From assembly GCA_041586155.1 (NCBI GenBank), contig JBFHAT010000102.1, positions 1 to 6,544 of the forward strand: a stretch of 6,544 nt of DNA, in the 5' to 3' direction. The translations under genes and the position numbers were made by a program. A model generated the notes under the pieces. It saw only the letters and a list, made by a program, of their open reading frames with translations, was not told the origin of the DNA and did not search any database. Positions 1-6,260 of the stretch are shown here, in pieces. This DNA is from JBFGJH01 sp041586155 (lineage in GTDB: Bacteria; Actinomycetota; Acidimicrobiia; Spongiisociales; JAENVV01). Position 1 is the stretch's first letter. Every line of letters starts with the position of its first letter.

Positions 1-138
1 CTGGCGTCAGCGGTGAACCTCGACTCGATCGAGAGTGTCTCGGTCGCAACACTCACGCAGCGATTGGGACGCCTGAGCGATCAGCGGATGCGTCAAATCT
101 GCGCAGCAGTCAACGTCGCCGTCGACTGCGTCGGCTGA
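1..138 (+). CDS. C-terminal fragment of a probable MazF/PemK-family toxin (5' end outside window)
   Basis: Frame 1 is open from the first base to a TGA at 136-138, giving 45 residues. The peptide has the pattern of a MazF/PemK C-terminus: a segment V-N-L-D-S-I, then a short strand-helix with R-L-G-R-L-S, then a final helix ending in hydrophobic residues and 'VDCVG'. In actinobacterial MazF toxins the end typically reads 'R-x-G-x-L-[SP]-x-x-x-M-x-x-[IV]' followed by a closing helix ending in V/L-x-L, which fits here. Known for the family: MazF is a small single-domain endoribonuclease, usually encoded just downstream of its antitoxin. The catalytic N-terminal half and any antitoxin gene would lie to the left of the window, so activity cannot be judged. 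It is convergent with the dehydratase gene and probably not part of the glycan locus. The assignment rests on a short fragment. Confidence 0.6.
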   Translation: MASAVNLDSIESVSVATLTQRLGRLSDQRMRQICAAVNVAVDCVG

Positions 139-281
139 AGCGAGAGGGGCTGCCACGCCGATCACCAAACTGGCGCTCCAGATCTTACGCCCGATCCTGC
201 AACGATCGGCAGCTCGCCGTTTCTCCTGCGGCGTGGCCGCCGGGGAGGGAGGTGGCGGGTCCCGCTCGGGTGAACCGGCCC
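139..281. other. Convergent intergenic region with short GC-rich inverted repeats
   Basis: This gap lies between the end of the MazF-like gene and the end of the dehydratase gene. No credible coding frame is seen. It holds several short perfect inverted repeats: CCGATC/GATCGG around a 7-base loop (191-209), GCGGC/GCCGC around GTG (228-240), GCGGG/CCCGC around one base (255-265), and the overlapping CCCG/CGGG (261-270). AACCG/CGGTT (273-292) runs across the dehydratase stop codon. None is followed by a T-tract on either strand. They may act as weak or factor-assisted transcript ends for the two converging genes, but in DNA this GC-rich short stems arise often by chance. Confidence 0.5.
191..209 (+). 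terminator. Weak terminator-like stem-loop after the MazF-like gene
   Basis: A perfect 6-base stem CCGATC/GATCGG with loop CTGCAAC lies 52 bases past the TGA of the MazF-like gene. The downstream bases are mixed and include only one run of three T's at 220-222, so it lacks the U-tract of a classical intrinsic terminator. High-GC actinobacteria often use stems without a U-tract, which is the only reason to list it. Confidence 0.22.
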
Positions 282-2282
282 TCAGTGCGGTTTGGGGGCT
301 CCCTGCTCGCGCAGGTCGATCACCAGCTCGTGACCGTTGCTGCTCGACGTGGTCGGCTCCGGTGACCAGTCGGAAGAGCTGATCGCCAACAGTCGGCTGC
401 GCAGCCCTTCCTGGTCGCCCTCGGCGGCCATCCGAACCAACTGGTTGACGGTCTTCATGAGCGTCACCGCCCCGGGCCAGCCCTGGTCGGCGATGCTGAT
501 CCGGGGGTGGCTGCTGGGCCGCAGCGGAACCGTGGCAAGGATCTCGTGCAGCTTCTCGCCGGGTCTCCGTCCGATGAACTCGACGTCGATGTCACGTACC
601 GGGACCATCCCCGCCATGCGGATGAGGCGGTGCGCCAGGTCGACGATCTTGACCGGTTCACCCATGTCGAGCACCAGCACCTCTCCGCCCTTGGCGAGCA
701 CCGACCCCTGCAGAACCAGCTCCACCGCCTCGGGGATCGTCATGAAATAGCGGGTCATCTGGGCGTCGGTGACGGTGACAGGCCCGCCCCGTTTGATCTG
801 CTCGATGAACGTCGGCACCACGCTCCCGCGGCTTGCGAGAACGTTCCCGAACCTGACTGCCGAGTAGATGCAGTCGGCATCGTCCACCGCGGCGGCCTGG
901 ACGAGCATCTCCGCAACCCGCTTGGAGGCGCCCATCACTCCCACGGGGTCGCACGCCTTGTCCGTCGAGATGAGCACGAAGCGGCTGACATTGGCCCGCC
1001 GGCAGCCTTCGAGAAGGTATTCGGTGCCGAGGACGTTGGTCTTCACCGCCTCTTCCGGGCAGCGTTCGAGGATGGGAACGTGCTTGTGGGCGGCGGCATG
1101 GAACACGATCTCCGGATGGTGCTCGTCGAACACTCGTAGGACTCGGGTCCGGTCACGGATGTCGCACAGGATCGGCTCGAGCGGGACCCCCGTCGCCGAC
1201 CACATGGACAGTGCCTCGTGCAGGTGGGTTTCGTCGTGGTCGAGCACCAGTAACGCCGACGGCTTCAAGGCGATGATCTGGCGAACGAGCTCGGATCCGA
1301 TCGATCCGCCTGCACCGGTCACCAGCACACGGCGGCCCCCCAGGCCCTCGGCTACCTGGTCGAGGTCGGTGCGCACCTCGGGTCGTTCGAGGAGATCCTC
1401 GGGCTCCAGGTCTCGTACGTCCTGAACGCTGCTCTGATCGGACATGACGGTGTCGAAGTCGGGCAGGATGCGCAGCCGCACGTCGATCGTCAGGCAGATG
1501 TCGACGAGTCGGCGGACGATGTGCGCGCCGCCGCTGGTGGCGACGATCACTTCGTCGATGTGATTATCCTCGATGAGCTGGGCGATCGACTCGAGCGCAC
1601 CCAGCACCGGTAGCCCAGCCAGTCGCCGATTGCGGCTGGTCGGCTGCTCCGACACGAAACCGACGACGTCGATCGGGTCACCGTTGGAGGTCAGGTAGCG
1701 GGCCAGGTTGGCAGCCGTGCGGCCGACGCCGACGACGAGCACTCGTCGTGTCCGCCGTCCGGGCGCATGGGTGGCCCGATTGAACGAAAACAATCTCGTT
1801 CTGAATCGCACCGCGCCGGTCAGCATCACGGTCAAGAGGGCGCCCAACGCCAGAGATCCGATGGGGATGGGTCCGGTGATCCCGAACATGCCGCGGGCCA
1901 ACATCATGGTGAGGAGCAGCGACACTCCGGCCGCCATCGACGCCAGCACGATGCGGGTCGCTTCGGCGATGCTGGCGTGCTCCCACACATGGCCATATGT
2001 CCCGAACAGGGCGTTGGCGATCAGGTGGACCGCCACGATGACGGGCAGGATGAGCAGGAAGTCTCGCCACCACCGGGCAGGCACGCCCGTGCCCTCGTCG
2101 ACGAAACGCAGGATCAATGCAGCCGAGTAGGCGGCCGACACCAGAAGGGCGTCGACGAACGCGAACGAGACGTCGGTCCTGACGGACGCCAGGATCACTG
2201 CGAGCCGTTGAGACCAGCCTCCGTCAGCTTGCTCGTCCGCGCGCGGACGTCTCTCCATTTGTGGTTCGTCACTCCCTGGCAC
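282..2282 (-). CDS. Membrane-anchored UDP-HexNAc 4,6-dehydratase (CapD/WbpM/PglF/FlaA1 family)
   Basis: Predicted to convert UDP-GlcNAc, or a similar UDP-HexNAc, to the 4-keto-6-deoxy sugar at the cytoplasmic membrane face, the first step towards QuiNAc, FucNAc or bacillosamine-type sugars. The proposed 666-residue product is normal for the long form. It has four hydrophobic segments (about 41-60, 72-95, 108-132, 139-159), a first Rossmann-like domain with G-V-G-R-T-A-A near 185-191, and a second with T-G-A-G-G-S-I-G (322-329). Family signatures follow: A-A-A-H-K-H-V-P (396-403), catalytic-type S-T-D-K (439-442), and Met450-x3-Lys454 in place of the usual SDR Tyr-x3-Lys. This Met/TDK arrangement is the hallmark of the membrane-bound dehydratases. 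The GTG at 2280-2282 is chosen because AGGGGGG lies 5 bases upstream. ATG 2256-2258 (658 residues) is the main alternative. ATG 2319-2321 would lie upstream of the transcript start predicted from the promoter candidate. The frame stays open to 2381. It is transcribed divergently from the glycosyltransferase operon. Function is confident; the exact start is not. Confidence 0.95.
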   Translation of the reverse strand: MPGSDEPQMERRPRADEQADGGWSQRLAVILASVRTDVSFAFVDALLVSAAYSAALILRFVDEGTGVPARWWRDFLLILPVIVAVHLIANALFGTYGHVWEHASIAEATRIVLASMAAGVSLLLTMMLARGMFGITGPIPIGSLALGALLTVMLTGAVRFRTRLFSFNRATHAPGRRTRRVLVVGVGRTAANLARYLTSNGDPIDVVGFVSEQPTSRNRRLAGLPVLGALESIAQLIEDNHIDEVIVATSGGAHIVRRLVDICLTIDVRLRILPDFDTVMSDQSSVQDVRDLEPEDLLERPEVRTDLDQVAEGLGGRRVLVTGAGGSIGSELVRQIIALKPSALLVLDHDETHLHEALSMWSATGVPLEPILCDIRDRTRVLRVFDEHHPEIVFHAAAHKHVPILERCPEEAVKTNVLGTEYLLEGCRRANVSRFVLISTDKACDPVGVMGASKRVAEMLVQAAAVDDADCIYSAVRFGNVLASRGSVVPTFIEQIKRGGPVTVTDAQMTRYFMTIPEAVELVLQGSVLAKGGEVLVLDMGEPVKIVDLAHRLIRMAGMVPVRDIDVEFIGRRPGEKLHEILATVPLRPSSHPRISIADQGWPGAVTLMKTVNQLVRMAAEGDQEGLRSRLLAISSSDWSPEPTTSSSNGHELVIDLREQGAPKPH

Positions 2283-2287
2283 GCACA

Positions 2288-2294
2288 CCCCCCT
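2288..2294 (-). promoter_or_regulatory. Shine-Dalgarno deciding the dehydratase start
   Basis: Read on the minus strand this is AGGGGGG, followed by TGTGC and then GTG (2280-2282), a 5-base spacing. It matches AGGAGG at five of six positions. The downstream ATG at 2256-2258 has AGGGAG but about 13 bases away, which is long. The upstream ATG at 2319-2321 has only a weak TAGGT close by. Confidence 0.45.
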
Positions 2295-2323
2295 GTGTCG
2301 TGGCTCCTTGCACAGCCGCATGA

Positions 2324-2353
2324 AACCTACCACTCGTGGTGAGTGGATGTCAC
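2324..2353 (-). promoter_or_regulatory. Candidate sigma-70-type promoter for the dehydratase gene
   Basis: On the minus strand GTGACA (2348-2353, one mismatch to TTGACA) is separated by 18 bases from TAGGTT (2324-2329), which fits the loose actinobacterial -10 pattern TAnnnT. Transcription would start near 2317, giving a leader of about 35 bases that contains the AGGGGGG ribosome site. This arrangement agrees with the GTG start at 2282 and argues against the ATG at 2319-2321. It is a motif match only. Confidence 0.4.
2330..2346. repeat. Inverted repeat CCACTC-N5-GAGTGG, possible operator
   Basis: Perfect 6-base arms CCACTC (2330-2335) and GAGTGG (2341-2346) flank GTGGT. A partly overlapping ACCAC-TC-GTGGT (2329-2340) adds further dyad symmetry. 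The repeat occupies 17 of the 18 spacer bases of the candidate dehydratase promoter, where a bound regulator would interfere with or reshape polymerase binding. As RNA it would form a modest hairpin, but by the promoter prediction it is not transcribed towards the dehydratase. The operator role is inference. Confidence 0.4.
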
Positions 2354-2379
2354 GCGAAAATCTCTTGCGGGCAGTCGGC

Positions 2380-2395
2380 AACCGGCGTTCCGGTT
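2380..2395. repeat. Inverted repeat AACCGG-CGTT-CCGGTT in the divergent control region
   Basis: Perfect 6-base arms (2380-2385 and 2390-2395) lie around a 4-base spacer, 55 bases before the first glycosyltransferase ATG. A TAGCCT sequence (2395-2400) touching the right arm fits the TAnnnT -10 pattern for the plus-strand operon, but no convincing -35 lies at normal spacing. It could be a regulator site or a leader hairpin for the operon. Confidence 0.3.
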
Positions 2396-2450
2396 AGCCT
2401 GCGCCGTTCGCACGAGGCGAGCGCGAGGGGGTGCGCACGATGAGGAATCC

Positions 2451-3539
2451 ATGGCCGGCCGGCTGACAATCCTGGTGACCAGCACGCAGCGCAGGGGGGC
2501 AGAGGTGTTCGGTGAACGTCTCGCCGATGGCCTGCCGCGCAGGCACTGGGACGTGGATTTCGTGGCATTGGGCGCTGCGCGAGAAGGCTCCACGGTGCGG
2601 GCTGATCCGCTGTCAGCCGGGCCGGTGCCGAGGCTGGATCCCAAGGTGTTGATGGCCCTTCGGCGCCGCCTCACCGAGCACGAATCGCAGATCGTCCTGG
2701 CCAACGGGTCCTCGACGCTGCAGTACGGCGTGCTGGCGGCACGTATGGGCGGCGCCGGGCGACCCTTGGCCGTCTACTCGAGTATCGGTGAGCCCACCTA
2801 CTGGGCGAGGTCGCCCCGGCAGCGCATGCTGTACCGGCTGCTCGTCGGTCGGGCCGATCACGTGTTCTCGGTAGCCCAAGCCACCGCCGCTCAGTTGGTG
2901 GACGAATTCGGGGTGAACCGCCGCAAGCTCACGGTGGTGCCCACCGGTGTGCCTGAACCGTTGCTGGACGTCGAGGCGCCGCAGCGCGACGGTGGGCTCC
3001 GTGTCCTGGTGCTCGGCAGCTTGTCGCGGGAAAAGGATCCGCTGGCTGCGCTCGACACCGTGGCTCAGGTCGCCGAGGCCGCGTCCGTTGAGGTGCGCTT
3101 CGTGGGCGATGGGCCCTTGAGACATGACCTCGAATCGAGAGCGTCGGAACTGGGAATCACTCCACTCGTCGAGCTGGTGGGCTCGGTCGAGGACGTCGCC
3201 GGCCAGCTCGGCTGGGCGGACGTCCTTCTCTTGACCTCTCGGACCGAAGGTCTGCCCGCGGCCACCCTCGAAGCAGCCGCTGCCGGCCGTCCGGTCGTGG
3301 CATTCGACGTGGGAGGAGTGGCCGAGACGATGATCGACGGTGAGAGCGGGATCCTCGTCGACCCAGGCGACACGGCGGCGGCGGCCGCGGCGCTTCTCCG
3401 TTTCGGCAACGACCCCGGGCTACGACGGGCAGCCGGAGAGGCTGGACGTCGACTGGTCCGGCGCCACTTCACGATCGAAGCGGCACTCGACCGATACGAT
3501 GAGGCGCTGCGGTCGTTGCTGGAAGGGAGTGCTCGGTGA
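2451..3539 (+). CDS. GT4-family glycosyltransferase (GT-B fold)
   Basis: A predicted cytoplasmic retaining glycosyltransferase that adds a sugar from a nucleotide donor to a lipid-linked or growing surface glycan. The 362-residue length is normal for GT4. The N-terminal acceptor domain opens with a beta strand and T-S-T-Q-R-R-G-A-E (10-18), the usual '[RG]-G-A-E' entry loop. The C-terminal donor domain begins near 183 with V-L-G-S-L-S-R-E-K-D (187-196), where Arg193 and Lys195 fit the phosphate-binding R/K pair. The E-x7-E motif is Glu266 and Glu274 in R-T-E-G-L-P-A-A-T-L-E, followed by G-R-P-V-V-A-F-D-V-G-G. ATG 2451 is chosen because GAGGA lies 4 bases upstream and the family's first strand begins right after it. 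The frame is open back to a GTG at 2343, but the extra 36 residues look unlike protein and lie over the divergent control region. It is first in a three-gene operon and its TGA overlaps the next start. Donor and acceptor cannot be told from sequence. Confidence 0.93.
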   Translation: MAGRLTILVTSTQRRGAEVFGERLADGLPRRHWDVDFVALGAAREGSTVRADPLSAGPVPRLDPKVLMALRRRLTEHESQIVLANGSSTLQYGVLAARMGGAGRPLAVYSSIGEPTYWARSPRQRMLYRLLVGRADHVFSVAQATAAQLVDEFGVNRRKLTVVPTGVPEPLLDVEAPQRDGGLRVLVLGSLSREKDPLAALDTVAQVAEAASVEVRFVGDGPLRHDLESRASELGITPLVELVGSVEDVAGQLGWADVLLLTSRTEGLPAATLEAAAAGRPVVAFDVGGVAETMIDGESGILVDPGDTAAAAAALLRFGNDPGLRRAAGEAGRRLVRRHFTIEAALDRYDEALRSLLEGSAR

Positions 3540-5299
3540 AGGTCATGCACCTCACCACCGTCGACTTGAGCCTGCGCTACCTCGTGTTCGCCCAGCTGCG
3601 CTCGATCGAGGAGCTGGGCGGCGAATCGGTCGGCGTCAGCGCGCCAGGGCGATGGGTTCCCGATCTCGTCGAGGCAGGCATCAGGCACGTGCCGCTCCCC
3701 GCGTCCACTCGCGGGGTTGCTCCGATGGCCGATCTGCGCTCGGCGCTGCAGCTGTGGCGGGTGCTACGGCGCGAGCGCCCCGACGTGCTGCACACCCACA
3801 ATCCCAAGCCGGGCCTGTACGGGCGGGTGTTGGGCCGCTTGGCCGGCGTTCCCATCGTCATCAACACGGTGCATGGGTTGTACGCCGCCCCGGACGACCC
3901 ACTGACCAAACGGCTGATCGTGTATCTGTTGGAAGGTATCGCTGCTCGTTTCTCGGACCTCGAGCTCGTTCAGAGCAGCGAGGATCTGGCGCTGATGGAG
4001 CGATACGGCATGGTGCGGCGGGGCCGGGGACAGCTCCTGGGAAATGGGATCGACCTCTCTCGGTTCGACCCTTCGCGGCGGGACCTGAGGCCTCGCGGCA
4101 GCGTGCGTGAGGAGCTGAATGTGTCCGAAGACGAGATCGTGGTCGGGATCGTCGGACGCCTCGTCGCTGAAAAGGGCTTTGTCGAGTTGTTCGAGGCGGC
4201 CGCCCAGCTCGGACCCGGGTACACACTCGTCGTGGTGGGACCCGACGACCGCGAGAAGGCCGATGCCCTGGACGCCGGGATCATCGAAGCGGCCCGCAAC
4301 GCCGGGATCAAGTTCCTCGGCATGCGCACCGACCTGGACGATCTCTATCCCGCCATGGACATCTTCGTGTTGCCTTCGCACCGGGAAGGCTTCCCGCGGG
4401 CGGCGATGGAGGCGGCGGCGATGGGCCTCCCGATCGTCGCTACCGACATCCGGGGTTGCCGGGAGGTGGTCGATCACGGTCGCAACGGCCTGCTGGTCCC
4501 AGTCAATGACCCCGAAGCACTGGCTGAGGCGATTCGAACCCTCGGCTCGAATCCGTCGACGAGGGCGCTGTACGGCCGGGCTGGCCGGAAGAAGGCGCTT
4601 GCCGAGTTCGACGAGCGGAGAGTGGTGTTTCGAGTGTTGGAGGCGTATCGGCAGGTGGCTGCGGAGAAAGGCCTGACGCCGCTCAACCAAGCGCTCGGTG
4701 CCGGATCGGCAACCGTCGAGTTGCGTCCCGCCACGATCGATGATGCACCGGCCATGGCCCGACTCCACGTCGAAGGCATCACATCAGGGTTCCTCTCGAG
4801 TCTGGGGCTCCGATTCATGCGCCGGTTGTACGAGGCGCTGGTCGGTTGGGAGCGGGCGGTGGTGCTGGTGGCCGACGCCGGCGCCGGAGCCGTGGGATTC
4901 GTGGCCGGCGTGGACGACACCGCCGCCTTCTACCGGTATTTCGCCCGCCACCATGGCGTCGCAGCCGCCACGGCCGCATTTCCGGCACTGACCCGACCCT
5001 CGAACCTGCGCCGTGCCTTGGAGACGGCTCGATACGGTTCGGGCGACGACGCCGGTGTCGCGGCTGAGCTGCTGGCGATGGCGGTCGACTCGCAGTGGCG
5101 AGGCCGAGGAATCGGCGCCCAACTGGGGGGCGAACTGCTCAGCGAGCTGGGTGGCCGCGGCGTCGACGCAGTGAAGGTGGTGGTGGGCGAGGCCAACGAG
5201 CCGGCCATCAGGGCCTATCGGCGGATGGGATTCGAGCCGGCGGGCACCCAAGAGGTGCATTCGGGTGAGCCGTCTTCGGTGCTGGTGTGGTCGGCGTAG
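3536..5299 (+). CDS. Two-domain protein: CapM/PglA-like GT4 glycosyltransferase fused to GNAT N-acetyltransferase
   Basis: A single 587-residue frame carries two enzymes. Residues 1-375 are a GT4 glycosyltransferase: H-T-H-N-P-K-P-G (86-93), the CapM/PglA-like signature followed by the T-V-H-G-L strand; G-R-L-V-A-E-K-G (207-214) for donor phosphates; E-x7-E as Glu284 and Glu292; and G-C-R-E-V-V (307-312). Residues about 393-587 are a GNAT domain: beta1 V-E-L-R-P-A-T (394-400), the acyl-CoA pyrophosphate loop R-G-R-G-I-G (522-527), and N-E-P-A-I-R-A-Y-R-R-M-G-F (554-566). A short Leu/Ala/Gly-rich linker joins them. The N-terminal half likely extends the lipid-linked glycan; the GNAT half may acetylate an amino sugar or the product. 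GTG 3536 overlaps the previous TGA by four bases and follows GGAAGGGAG by six, so translation is probably coupled. There is no internal stop or frameshift, and the GNAT part has no separate ribosome site that I can see. Domain calls are firm; the acetyl acceptor is unknown. Confidence 0.93.
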   Translation: MKVMHLTTVDLSLRYLVFAQLRSIEELGGESVGVSAPGRWVPDLVEAGIRHVPLPASTRGVAPMADLRSALQLWRVLRRERPDVLHTHNPKPGLYGRVLGRLAGVPIVINTVHGLYAAPDDPLTKRLIVYLLEGIAARFSDLELVQSSEDLALMERYGMVRRGRGQLLGNGIDLSRFDPSRRDLRPRGSVREELNVSEDEIVVGIVGRLVAEKGFVELFEAAAQLGPGYTLVVVGPDDREKADALDAGIIEAARNAGIKFLGMRTDLDDLYPAMDIFVLPSHREGFPRAAMEAAAMGLPIVATDIRGCREVVDHGRNGLLVPVNDPEALAEAIRTLGSNPSTRALYGRAGRKKALAEFDERRVVFRVLEAYRQVAAEKGLTPLNQALGAGSATVELRPATIDDAPAMARLHVEGITSGFLSSLGLRFMRRLYEALVGWERAVVLVADAGAGAVGFVAGVDDTAAFYRYFARHHGVAAATAAFPALTRPSNLRRALETARYGSGDDAGVAAELLAMAVDSQWRGRGIGAQLGGELLSELGGRGVDAVKVVVGEANEPAIRAYRRMGFEPAGTQEVHSGEPSSVLVWSA

Positions 5300-6255
5300 T
5301 CGCAGCGGTCGTACTGTCGGTCGGCCTGGGCGCGCTGGCGGTGCGACTCGGTCCGGTTCTGGGGTACGTCGACGTGCCCGACGACCCGACTCTCAAGGCT
5401 CATGTCCGGCCGGCGGTGCCGTTGGGTGGCGTCGCCATCTTCATGGCGGTGCATGTCGGGTGGGCGCTGCTCGACAGTTTCGACATCAGGTTCTTCGTTG
5501 CCTCCGCGGCGCTGGTAGGCCTGGGGCTGGTCGATGACCGGCTTCACCTTTCCCCCCAGGTTCGTCTCCTCATCGAGTTGCTCGTCGCGATCTTCTTCGC
5601 CGCCGGGACGGGCCTCGGCCTGGCCGCGAGCATCCTGGTTGGCCTGGTGGTCGTCATCTCCGTCAATGCGGTCAACATCTTCGACGGTCTGGACGGCGTC
5701 GCGGCAGTGGCGGCTCTGCTCTCGGCCGGGGCGGTTGCCGTGTATGCCGTGATGAGGGACGACACGCCGTGGCCGGCGCTGGTCGTTGCCGGAGCCCTGT
5801 TCGGATTTCTGCTTCTGAACTGGCATCCGGCCCGGTTGTTCATGGGCGACAACGGCTCGTACGTGCTCGGCCTGTTCCTCGTGGCGCTGTTCGTCGAGCC
5901 GGCGGGGACCGTTCAGGATCTCTTGGTCGGGATGGGGCTGCTCGGCCTGTTCCTGGTGGAGCTGGGGTCCACCCTGCTGCGCCGGGCCATCGCCGGGGTC
6001 GGGCTGTTCGGCGGTGATCGCAACCACCTGTACGACCGCCTGCCCGGATCGACGGTGAGTGTTCCGACGGTGGCGATCATCGTCGGTGTGATCCACGCCG
6101 GGATCCTGGCGATCGTCCTGCTGCTCGACGCCCTGGCACCACGGTCGATGGCGGTCGTCGGCGTGGCCGTGGTTGGTGTGGCGGCCCTGGTGTTTGCGAC
6201 CGTGCGCAGTCTGCGGCGGAAGCGGCTGATGGGGGCTCCGCTCCCCGACGCCTGA
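5287..6255 (+). CDS. WecA/MraY-family polyprenyl-phosphate sugar-1-phosphate transferase
   Basis: An integral membrane enzyme predicted to transfer HexNAc-1-phosphate from a UDP-sugar to undecaprenyl phosphate, which starts glycan assembly on the inner membrane face. The 322-residue protein has about ten hydrophobic stretches, the first at 1-20. Family motifs appear in order: K-A-H-V-R-P-A-V-P-L-G-G (37-48), the metal-site D-D (83-84), N-A-V-N-I-F-D-G-L-D-G (127-137) with the catalytic-type Asp pair, F-M-G-D-N-G-S (185-191), and the late loop G-G-D-R-N-H-L-Y-D-R-L (242-252). In that loop WecA-type enzymes usually have H-x-H-H, whereas here it reads H-L-Y-D. The GTG at 5287 is the only sensible start: a stop lies in frame at 5266-5268, and the first membrane segment begins immediately. 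It overlaps the previous gene by 13 bases with no strong ribosome site, which suggests coupled translation. WecA-like (soluble glycan) is favoured over true MraY because it sits with glycosyltransferases and not in a dcw cluster. The sugar is unknown. Confidence 0.93.
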   Translation: MVGVVAAVVLSVGLGALAVRLGPVLGYVDVPDDPTLKAHVRPAVPLGGVAIFMAVHVGWALLDSFDIRFFVASAALVGLGLVDDRLHLSPQVRLLIELLVAIFFAAGTGLGLAASILVGLVVVISVNAVNIFDGLDGVAAVAALLSAGAVAVYAVMRDDTPWPALVVAGALFGFLLLNWHPARLFMGDNGSYVLGLFLVALFVEPAGTVQDLLVGMGLLGLFLVELGSTLLRRAIAGVGLFGGDRNHLYDRLPGSTVSVPTVAIIVGVIHAGILAIVLLLDALAPRSMAVVGVAVVGVAALVFATVRSLRRKRLMGAPLPDA

Positions 6256-6260
6256 TCGTT

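Noticed and set aside
507..1139. Plus-strand open frame of 210 codons opposite the dehydratase
   Set aside because: Antisense shadow: His/Asp/Arg-rich, no motif, and the minus strand carries the conserved dehydratase signatures over the same bases.
2365..2400. Plus-strand promoter TTGCGG (2365-2370) with TAGCCT (2395-2400)
   Set aside because: The spacing is 24 bases, too long for a sigma-70 promoter, and no other -35 lies at 16-18 bases from TAGCCT. A real operon promoter is likely nearby but I cannot place it.
2343..2450. Upstream extension of the first glycosyltransferase to GTG 2343
   Set aside because: The extra 36 residues are Arg-rich and unlike any GT4 N-terminus, the GTG has no ribosome site, and the stretch overlaps the divergent control region. 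ATG 2451 has GAGGA just upstream and matches the family start.
4690..4720. Possible gene boundary between the GT4 and GNAT halves
   Set aside because: No stop codon, no frame change and no ribosome site precede an in-frame start here. The frame is continuous, so a fusion is the simplest reading.
3764..4768. Minus-strand open frame of 334 codons opposite the GT4-GNAT gene
   Set aside because: Low-complexity His/Arg/Gln/Pro composition, no recognisable motif, and it lies wholly inside a clearly coding plus-strand gene.
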